Source of the DNA: Epithemia pelagica
Lineage: Eukaryota; Bacillariophyta; Bacillariophyceae; Surirellales; Surirellaceae
DNA: 64,000 bases
Reading direction: 5' to 3'
Assembly: GCA_946965045.2 (NCBI GenBank)
Contig: OX337233.1
Span: forward strand, 558,001 to 622,000
Part shown: piece by piece, positions 53,401 to 62,649 of the stretch
How positions within the stretch are numbered: the stretch's first letter is position 1
Layout: each line of letters opens with the position of its first letter
Translations under genes and position numbers: made by a program
The notes under the pieces: generated by a model
Database searches by the model: none
The model's input: only the letters and a program-made list of their open reading frames with translations
What the model was told of the DNA's origin: nothing

Positions 53401-54036
53401 AGGCCTATATTGTGTGGCGACCATGGCAACACGTTTCTTGAGGAAACCACCATCTTTACCATCTCAGTGGTCCATATCGTTCTGTCTTGTGCGATGCGAG
53501 AATACCCAATCCTCCATCCAAGAAGAAGGCCACAGTACCCTTCTCTCCTTCCACAAGTACTAAAACCAAGAAAATCCATCTCTGGGTGAAGCGACATCCG
53601 TTCCTTGCAAGACGCGTTGGATCGATGCATGTGCCGTTTTGGGTCGCTCCACGATCGAACATCCATTCACGATCCATACCTCCACTGTGAAATGTTGCCT
53701 TGTGTATGACTGATCGCTCAGTGCCAGCCAGTTCGATCCATTCCACGCTGGTCCGATGCACACTTGCAACAGTTCCACGGCTGTGGTAAAGCGCGTGACG
53801 AGATGCCACACGCCATTTCAGCAAGAGAGATGAGGTGATGCTTGGCGACCATAACCATCAAACCGATCCAACAAACACGATGCGTGGATCATTGATGAAG
53901 AGAAACGAAAGCAGCGGACACAGGTGGGATCCAAAGCATTGGTGCAACGCATCACTGTGTATCAAAAAACATCACCGTCCATAAATGAAGCTCCACGCTT
54001 CGTGGAGAGCCTACGGAGGCGATTTCGTTTGGGTGT
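53401..54036. other. Intergenic region upstream of K8
   Basis: No gene supported. Near 53988-54008 is the stem CTCCACGCTTCGTGGAG found upstream of other K genes. Confidence 0.4.
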
Positions 54037-54070
54037 TTCGCATCGAAAGCAATAATTCACATCAAAAACC
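54037..54070 (+). promoter_or_regulatory. Upstream motif pair of K8
   Basis: Two degenerate copies (TTCGCATCGAAAGC and TTCACATCAAAAACC), 60-95 bp before the ATG. Confidence 0.35.
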
Positions 54071-54130
54071 AGCTATCCACATCGCTTCCTTTGACCCACT
54101 TTTTCTTGTGTTGCCACATATCAAAGGATC

Positions 54131-56190
54131 ATGCAAGAAGAAGCGCGATTGTCCAATCTTGTCTTTTCTGACACGGGCAAAGATGAAACGCCGCAATGGA
54201 AGTCCAACTCATGGCCGCCGCTTTTGGGTGGATATCGTTATTTCCCTGCATCCGTTGTTGTGAATGGCGAGACAAACGAAAAAGAGACAGTCGTTGTCAT
54301 TGGAGGATATACTTTAAACGGCGCCACAAATTCGGTGTTGCTGATGGATTTGGAAAAGGAGACAAAGGAGTGGAGGGAAGGTCCAACCCTGAAACAACCT
54401 CGTGGTGGACTTGCAGCTGTGGTTTGTAATGGCTTTGTTTACGCATTGAAAGGCTATTGTAAGGGTCGTTTTCTGAATTCAATAGAGCGGATTGATCTTG
54501 AAGATTTGTTGAAGTCACCATCTACTACAAATGACAAGAAGCATTGGACTACATTGAACTGTCAAGTATCCACATCAAGATGCGGATGCCAAGCTGCTGT
54601 GGTACACAATCGTTTTATTGTGGTCGTTGGTGGATACAATGGAAGTCACTTGTCGTCGACTGATATTATTGATACGGCAGAGCACACTCAACACATTGTC
54701 GTTGCAGGCCCTCCCATGACGGTTCCTCGATTTGTCGGTGGATTGGCGGTTGTCGGTCATCGCATCTTTGTCATTGGTGGCAACGATGGAACTTCCGCTC
54801 TCAAGTCTGTTGAATATCTGGAATTCATGGAATCATCTTCTGAGACCAATGATGACGATTTGAGTTCTGTCTTTCCTTCATCGTCAAAGTGGAAAGTTCA
54901 CAAGGATCTCGTCCTTTCTGTCCCTCGCATGGAACATGCTGTTGCCAAAGTAGGGACTTGTCTGATTGTGACTGGAGGTAAACCCTTTAATTCTTCACAA
55001 TCAGTAGAAGTATTGGACACAAAGCGCAACGTGGTGTTCCACATACCTGTTATGAACCAGGAGCGGTCTGCTCATTGTGCGGTTTCATTCACGCACGGAA
55101 TTGTTGTCATCGGAGGGAAGTATACGAAAACCTGTGAAACGCTCTCATTGATTAACGTGCAGCAACTTTTCAAGGTACGGTTTTGTGTCATCGCAAAAGG
55201 GACAACTTTTGTTTTAAAGATTGTTGTATTGTTCTCATACGACAATTTCGTGATTTTTTTTCAAAGACATTCCAGAACATGTTTTCGTGTCGTGCCAAGC
55301 TCAACATGGAAGTAGAGAAACTCAACGGTAAGATTCAACGTGCAAATAGGGATCGCAGCAATGTCAGAGTGCTGCAAGAGGCCATTGAGGCCGAATCCTT
55401 GCTGCCTTTGATGGAATGGCTTCGTGATCACGACGACAAGGTCCGCTCTATCCAGGAGCTTCACGAAGTTATTAATGAAATGAAAGGAAAGTTACAGGAT
55501 ATGGATAGTTTGTCGGGGTGTCTTCCATTTGTTCGCAAGATTGAAGAGCTACAACGGCTTGTCGACTGGAATGAGAGTTTTGTTGATGAAAAGAAGCTTG
55601 TTGGTCCGAAAGCAGATGTTGAGACTCAGTCCGGTTCGGTGAGCGGAAAGGAAGCACTACCGTTGTCGGAACGTACCACTCGTGAGCTTGTCAATTTGGA
55701 TGAGAGTTTTGTTGATGAAAAGAAGCTTGTTGGTCAGAAAGCAGACATTGAGACTGAGTCCTGTTCAGTGAGCGGAAAGGAAATACTGCCGGTGTCGGAA
55801 CGTTCCACTATTGAGCTTGTCGACTCAAATGAAAGTTTCGTTGATGAAAAGAACCTTGCTGCTCCGAAAGCAGATGTCAAGACTGAGTCCTGCTCGGTGA
55901 GCGGAAAGGAAACACTACCGGTGTCGGAACGTACCACTCTTGAGCTTGTCGACTTGAATGGGAGTTTTGTTGATGAAAAGAACCTTGCTGGTCGGGAAGC
56001 AGAAGATGAGTTTGAATTCGTATCGGTGACCAGGAATGAAACACCACCAGTGTCCGGCTGTTCTACTGATGAACTTTCGAATGCTTGTGATAACCCGGAA
56101 GAACGAGTTATGAAACTGGAGGACATGATGGTTCAACTTTTGGATAGGGTTGGTGTGCTTGAGAATCTTATGCTCTCAAAGAAGAACTAG
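54131..56190 (+). CDS. K8: kelch propeller-coiled-coil protein, long tail
   Basis: Intact and the longest member, 655 residues: exon 1 54131-55174, intron 92 nt (not a multiple of three), exon 2 55267-56190. The six kelch motifs are present (VIGG, then ALKG in place of AMGG in kelch 2, VVGG, VIGG, VTGG, VIGG), so one glycine of the doublet is lost in kelch 2. The tail contains four tandem 43-residue modules (LVD-NESFVDEKKLVG... with the SVSGKE--LPVSERT core), against one or two in the other genes. B type (VLENLMLSKKN); C5 relic convergent. Confidence 0.9.
55558..56073 (+). repeat. Four 129-bp coding repeats in K8
   Basis: Units start at 55558, 55687, 55816 and 55945 with an exact 129-nt period (43 codons). 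The first three are most alike; the fourth matches the single module of K4 and K7. Confidence 0.95.
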
Positions 56191-56618
56191 GTCCATTTGC
56201 CATTTCGAGACGGCGAACCAGGTCCATTCTGTCACGTTTGTGATCTTTTCGCATTCCGACCACAGATTACGCCTTCCTAGTATAAAGTGATGAAATGTCA
56301 AACTCTTGTGTGTGGTTTGAAATAACGACAATGATTGCTTTGTCGTATCTTCCTCAATTCCTTTAAGGGAATGGAGGTGAAACACTTCTTGAAGGTACAG
56401 AGCCGGAACACCTCGTCTTCGATCATATAAATGTGTTGGTGGTCTCACGTGGAACCATATATGGTACAGCGCTGGAACACGTCGTCTCCAGTGGGCGGAA
56501 TTCGATTAAAAGGTGTGTGTTGGTGTTGGTTCGCTATGAGACGCCAGAGAGAGGTATTTGTCGTTTCCCGTGTGTGAGTGTTGTTGTTCGTGGATTGACA
56601 AGAGCCAACAGAGATCGT

Positions 56619-57655
56619 TTACCACACTTTCCACCACGGACGACGATGTGGTGGATCGTTGGTAGTATTGTTGTTGTTCGAGACGGGTTTTGTTGGTGTC
56701 GTCGTCGTCGTTGGCGTGTCGTTCGCGTCGCCGTTTTTGTCCTTGTTGTCGAGACGATTCGTTGTGACGTCGTCGTCCTTTGGGGGGCGGGGCTTGTCCA
56801 TGAAGTGGGTGCTACTTCTGCTGCTGTTGCGGGGTTGTAGTGCTTCACGGGTAGAAGGTGGCGATGGCACGGTCGTCGTCGTCGTAGTGGGGTGATAAGG
56901 ACCCAAGAATGGAAGACAGAGTTTTTGGGTCTTTAGGAATCATGGTTTTCATGTGATTCGTGCCTTGCTGCCACAAGTCGTGCATCTACCCGGAGGGTTG
57001 CTTCCTTGTTCGTGTTCCAATTGTCTCTTTTTTCGTTTGTGATACTTGACTTGTTCGGCCTTGTCCAGGGCGAGGAGCCATTGATCGCGTTCCTCGAGGG
57101 TCTGTTGTTGTTCTTCGACTTGACCGCCTCCAGTGGTGGGAATGACCATGGGCATATTTGTATTGGTGGTTGTATTTGAAATACTTGGAGTACTCTTGCT
57201 ATGGTCATCGTCGGCAAAGATGAGATCGCCACTCGTCATGACTTGTATCGATGAGGATGGAGAATTAAGTGGTGCCGAAGTTTGTCGTTGTTCTTATTTT
57301 TGATGGGCCAATCGCGTTGAAGTAAGACGGACAGAGAAGAAGATAGGTGCAGTGCACCGACGAGCGATTTGTAGTTGGGTGCGATTTTTTGTGTATCGAG
57401 AATGCGATGCCCGTTTGTATATCGACTTGATAATCTGCATCCTACGTCCTCAAAATGGGTTGACGGACCCATTGGAAGCGACTGTAAGCCGTATCCAATC
57501 TTTGTTGGACCATGCCAGCCGTTGTCCCTGTAGCATTGAATTGCACACATGCCGTTTTGGCTTAGACGATTACTTTGGCATAACCCTACAGGTACAAAGA
57601 GTCGTCGTTCATGTGATGGTGGCAAGGACGACGACGGCATCGTCCAGAGTGACAT
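56619..57655 (-). pseudogene. C5: Q/N/T-rich C-family relic
   Basis: Convergent with K8. From the 3' end: RRPWWKVW terminus at 56619, a Thr-run segment, an internal deletion near 56900, LEERDQWLLALDKAEQVKYHKRKKRQLEHEQ (A-run of 6, in frame), and VIPTTGGGQVEEQQQ. The 5' part (57236-57655) is out of frame and merges into sequence shared with 42430-42760. Confidence 0.6.
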
Positions 57656-58008
57656 GGTTATCCCAAAGAAGAGAAAGGATCATTGAAACGACGGTCATGG
57701 TGATCTGATGGATCTTTCGTCTGTCCATCTATCAACCGCTTAGTCGCGTAGCGGTCTCTTCAAGACGAAATGCTTCCACATTCCGCAGTGCCAGCCGGCA
57801 CCATGCACGCCGGGCATGGCGCATGATCACTCGCAGCTCAACGGTTGTACTTGTCACTTTTTGTGACCGACAGCGAACTGAGCAACAGACAATGAACACA
57901 TAATATATGTCTGGGATCCCAAACGTTGGTGGATACATGAAACAAACGGTGTCTCAATGAAGCTCAACGGTTCGTGGAGTCGGTTTTGGATTATTGCGGA
58001 AGCAATGT
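57656..58008. other. Intergenic region upstream of K9
   Basis: Contains the CACGCCGGGCATGGCG and GGGATCCCAAACGTTGGTGGATAC-type blocks conserved upstream of K genes. No gene is supported. Confidence 0.45.
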
Positions 58009-58115
58009 TTCACATCAAAAACTGAGCTCCAAATCGCTTTCTTCGATGGCACCCAAAAGGTCAACGAAGCTCCACGGTTCGTGGACCGGAATGAGAGCTT
58101 CACATCAAAAGCTGA
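58009..58115 (+). promoter_or_regulatory. Upstream motif pair of K9
   Basis: TTCACATCAAAAACTGA at 58009-58025 and TTCACATCAAAAGCTGA at 58099-58115. A CTCCACGGTTCGTGGA stem lies between them. Confidence 0.45.
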
Positions 58116-58196
58116 CATGAGCAATGTTTCACTTCCAAACATGATCATTTTCTTCGACACACTTTATTATTGTGTTGCCAGCTCTATCAAACGACC

Positions 58197-59865
58197 ATGC
58201 AAGAATTCTATCAAAGGATGATGCAAGAAAAAGCGAGATTATCCAATCTTGCCTTTCCTGAGACGAACTACGATCAAATGCCACAATGGAAGTCCGACAC
58301 ATGGCCGACGCTTTCGGGTGGATTGCTCCGGGTTCATGCATCGGTCGTTGTGAATGAAGAGAAAAAGGGACAACAGACAGTCGTTGTTATTGGAGGACAT
58401 AAAGCAAAGGGTGCCACAAATTCGGTGATGTTGATGGATTTGGAAAGGTGGCGAAAAGGTCCAAGCTTGAATCAACATCGTGGTGGACTTGCAGCAGTGG
58501 TTTGTAATGGCTCTGTGTACGCAATGGGGGGACGCTGCGATGGCCAACTTCTGGATTCAATCGAGCGGATTGATCTTTTGGATTTGTTGAAATCACCATG
58601 TGCTACCAACAACAAGATGCATTGGAAGGCATTGACTTGTACATTGTCCACTCCAAGGGACGGATGTCAAGCTGCTGTGGTACATAATCGTTTTATTGTG
58701 GTCGTCGGTGGATATAATTTCAGCTTGTTGTCGTCGACTGATATTATTGATACGGCAGGACAAAATCAACACATTGTCATTACAGGCCCTTCCATGACGG
58801 TTCCTCGATATTTGTGTGGAATAGCTGTTGTTGACCATCGCATCTTTGTCATTGGTGGGATGACGGAAGGTTCCAAATTAAACTCTGTCGAATACCTGGA
58901 CTTCAGTGAAGTTTCTCATGGCAACAATGAGGATGTGAATTTCAGCTTTCCCTCATCGTTTCAATGGAAGGTCCACAAGGATCTGGTCCTTTCTGTTCCT
59001 CGGTATGCACACGCTGTTGCGAAAGTCGGGACGTGTCTGATTGTAACAGGAGGTGATTCCGACAAAACTTTGAAGTCAGTTGAAGTATTGGACACGAAGC
59101 GCAACGTGGTGTTCAACTTACCTGATTTGACCGTGGAGCGCGAAGCTCATAGTGCGGTTTCATTTTTGGACAGAATTGTTGTCATTGGAGGCTCGAAGAA
59201 GACATGTGAGTCGCTTGCATCGATTGACATACAGGAAAACACCAAGGTACGATCTTGTTATCACAAGCGACTGGAGGAAGCGCTTTCAAACATTCTCACA
59301 ACCCTGTTTCTTCTCGCAGAGTCTCCAGAACAGGTATTCGTGTCGTGCTGAGCTCGATATAGAACTTGAAAAAATGAAGGGTAAGATTCAACTTGCAAAC
59401 AAGGATCGCAGCAATGTCAAGGCACTTCGAGAGGCCATTGAGGCGGAATCCTTGCTGTCTCTGATGGAATGGCTTCGTAATCACGACGACAAGTTCCGCT
59501 CTGTACAGGAACTTCGAGCAGGTATTGACGAACTGAAAGGGAAGTTGCAGGATATGGACAGTTTGGCGGGGTGTCTTCCATTTGCTCGCAAGATTGAAGA
59601 GTTAAAAAACCTTGTCAATTTGAATGTCAGTTTTAGTGATGAAGAGATCCTTGTTGGTCAGAAAGCAGAGTTTGAGGTTGAATCCGTATCAGTCACCGGA
59701 AACGAAACACTACCAGTGTCCATCCGTACCACAGATGATCTGTCGAATGCTTACGCTGGTGATACGAAACTGGAAGATATGATAATGGAACAAAGGAACA
59801 TGATTGTTGAACTTTCTGATCGGGTTCGTTTGCTTGAGAAGAAAAGAACTTGGTCCATTTTGTGA
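58197..59865 (+). CDS. K9: kelch propeller-coiled-coil protein
   Basis: Intact: exon 1 58197-59246, intron 59247-59319 (73 nt, the shortest), exon 2 59320-59865; 531 residues. A 24-bp tandem duplication at the start (58183-58206 and 58207-58230) gives two candidate ATGs, 58197 and 58221; the second corresponds to the MQE-ARLSN start of the other genes. The middle of the propeller (LERWRKGPSLNQHRGG) matches K5. The tail is A type (LLEKKRTWSIL), nearly identical to the orphan tail at 25440-25719, and an M gene follows. Confidence 0.88.
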
Positions 59866-62288
59866 CGGAGAACTAGTTGTCTTGGTCCATTTTGTGATGT
59901 TCGATGTATAGGCATAATACGATCACAAATTAATTTATGTCAAATTTCTACTTGTTTGATGCGGTTGGGCCCAAATCCCAAGTCGTCACTTTCGTGTAGA
60001 GCCGGATGCCATTAGGTGATCTTGAAGTCATCGATGGTTTCTTCTTTTGCTTTTGCAGCTACGTGTGAAATTCATACCTGCACAGATTCTTGTCGAGGCA
60101 CAGTGCCACAACAGTCAGCCAACGTGTGCACTTAAGCCCATTGACTATCCCCCATCACAAACTTAGACTCATATTCGACAACCACTCATTCTATCTCTAT
60201 TGTGTCATCCAGCATCCAGCATGTCTACGAATATAACCAAGATCTTGTGTTGCGTGGATCTAATGAGAAGATCCTTCAAGTGTGGTGCTATGGTGATTCA
60301 ATGACCACTCTTTATTACCCGTCGCCAATGCAAGACGACTGTATTCTTGTCTTAACTACATCCATTCCCTCCTTTGTTGTAGTAGTGTGGTAGTTAAATA
60401 CATTGAAGAGTACCACGGGTCCACCGTTTCTCATACCAAACGACATGTACAGACTCGTTGATGGAAAACATACTACTGATGAATGTGAACCCATCAAGGA
60501 AAATCTCGCCAGAATGTTTCGTATTCAAAATTATTTCTCTACCTGTGTGGTGGATGAAACAGAGTGGTCATTGTCGCGGGGTGCTGTGGAATCACCGCCA
60601 CTCGACACAAACAGAGAACGAAGCGGACGATGCAATGATGGTAGTTGTTGTTGAAGTAACCGTTGAAAGACGGCCGTATTCTTGTCGGTCAAGGGCAAGT
60701 ACTCACTCAAATCTTGACCCCAACCCGAAAGACACAAAATACCACCTTGGCCACCACTACTGTTGGAACAACAAGAAGATGAAGAAAGGATGACCATGTC
60801 ATGTTGGGATCACCCACATGTCAAACTGGGTCCAGTCCATACCGTGTGGCGTTAACGGAGCGTGATTCCCAAACTCGCCAATCCTGACATCCTTCCGAGA
60901 CAAGGAGACAAGATCCCACTTTTACCACAGCATGATTGTATCGAGGTTGGGTCAAGGCTAGCTTTGGGTGGATCCTCCAACTGTCCGAGAAGGAGGATTC
61001 ATTCGCTTTTGTAGTAGTAGTCGAAGGAGTCTCCTGGAGGTGTGTGTTGTCCTTGTTATTGCCTTTTTGAAACCCAAACGCGCTGTCGTCAAAGTCCCAA
61101 TACTCGATGGACTGCAACAAGCTGTCGTCCGTCGGTGCGAGACTCCGTCTTCCACCGACAGCATAGAGACGCGACCCCACAACGGCGAGTCCCAATTGAT
61201 GCCGACGTACGGTAAGGGGTGGACCTTGCAACACCCTCCCGTGAACAGTATCTAGAATTTCCACGGACGACACGAGTCCTCCCGATTTCTGACGTCCCCC
61301 CACGACCACAATATATCGATCGTGCACCGTGGCCGCAGCGCATCCGTACCGGGCCTCCACCAAGCGACACTGCATCGTTTCCCAGGTGGTCGTCTTGTTG
61401 CTTGGGTCGTATTTGTTTGGTTCTGCCGGAAGGGTAGTAGTTATTGTTGTTGTTGCCCATATTATCAAGTCGGCAATGGTAATGCGTTCAATGGTATTCC
61501 ATGTGATAAATCCAAGAGAAATGCCTCCCAGAATGACATGTTTGTCATAGACCAATTCCTTGGTGGAAATATTGGTAATGCCGTGACTGGATTTTTCGCC
61601 ATTGGGCAATTTCAAGAGAGGATCAAAGTCCAGCCAATTCTCGTCTTGCGACATTCATGTTTGGTCCCTGCATCCATTCGTTTCGAGTTCTAGTCTTCCA
61701 ACAAGGCAACAGTATCACTGTATTGGTGGCATAGTCATTGGCGTGTTTGCCGCCCATGAGCACCACCAGCTGGTCGTGTTGAGGATTGTATGGTTCCTGA
61801 ACAACAACCGATGCATGGCCATAGCGCCGTCCACCTGCCAGGGGAGGCCATTGATTGGGATCAGCCTGCCATTGCGCTTGTGATTGTTGTTGTTGTTGTG
61901 ATGATGAAGATGAGCCCAGAAAGGCAAGGCCCGACAATTCCGCTTGCTGATGATGATAATTCTCCTCATTCATGGCATGATATCCTTTGAAGCGTGCTGT
62001 GCTGGCCATTGGGATCGCTGTGGGAGGCCAATTCCCAGAAACTATTCCTTCCAAAATGTGGCGGTGTCTCGCTCCACGATTCGAAAAGTATAAGGCGTGA
62101 CTGTTTTCTGTTCACCTCGTCCGGCGTTCTGCACGGCTCAATATGCTGTGTTCGCAGTGCCAGACGGCGCCATGCACGCCGGGCATAGCGTATGATCACT
62201 CGCAGCTCAACGGCTGTACGCGTGCCGAGATGTTGCAGGCCATCACTGTGACGTGACGAATTGCGACCGGCACCGAACCGAGAGCGTA
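59586..62288. repeat. Segmental duplication, copy 2
   Basis: Counterpart of 25440-27689. It preserves the junction AGAGCG-TA-ACCGAAGAG at 62281-62297, which the DNA transposon interrupts in copy 1. Confidence 0.85.
60531..62009 (-). pseudogene. M2: kelch-repeat gene, broken
   Basis: Minus strand, head-to-head with K10 and convergent with K9. The N-terminal part (ATG 62009, MASTARFKGYH, through NVARRELAGL) stops at 61623. A second frame from about 61654 to 60821 carries the remaining blades (ILGGISLGF, VVVGGRQKSGG, YAVGGRRSL, then ALTQPRYNHAVVKVGSC). Between them about 40 bp of M1 sequence (CRGHVYA) are replaced by roughly 110 bp of unrelated sequence. The C-terminus is further damaged: VSEGCQDW runs into a stop, and a detached SSSSCCSNSSGGQGGILCLS piece lies at 60531-60797. 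More blades are visible than in M1, but the gene is not functional as it stands. Confidence 0.7.
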
Positions 62289-62433
62289 ACCGAAGAGACA
62301 CGGTGCGAGGATCAAAAGCGTCGGACAATGAACATGTGGGATCCCAAACGTTGGTGGATACATGAAACACACTGTGTCTCAACGAAGCTCAACGGTTCGT
62401 GGAGTTACTGCGTAGGCGATTGTGAATGAGTGC

Positions 62434-62570
62434 TTCACGTCAAAAGTTGACGAGATGCCTAGGTAGCAATGTTGCGTTCTTCGAATGTGGGATCCAAAAA
62501 ATGTAGGTGGATATTTGACACGGTTCGTGGAGACACTACGCCGGAATGAGAGCTTTGCATCAAAAGCTGA
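62434..62570 (+). promoter_or_regulatory. Upstream motif cluster of K10
   Basis: Copies at 62434-62450 and 62554-62570, with the same spacing as upstream of K5, 80 bp before the ATG. Confidence 0.4.
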
Positions 62571-62649
62571 TATGCCAAAGCAATGTTTCACATCACAGCA
62601 GATCACTTTCTTCGACACACTCTCTTTTCTTTCCGATTATCAAAGGAAG

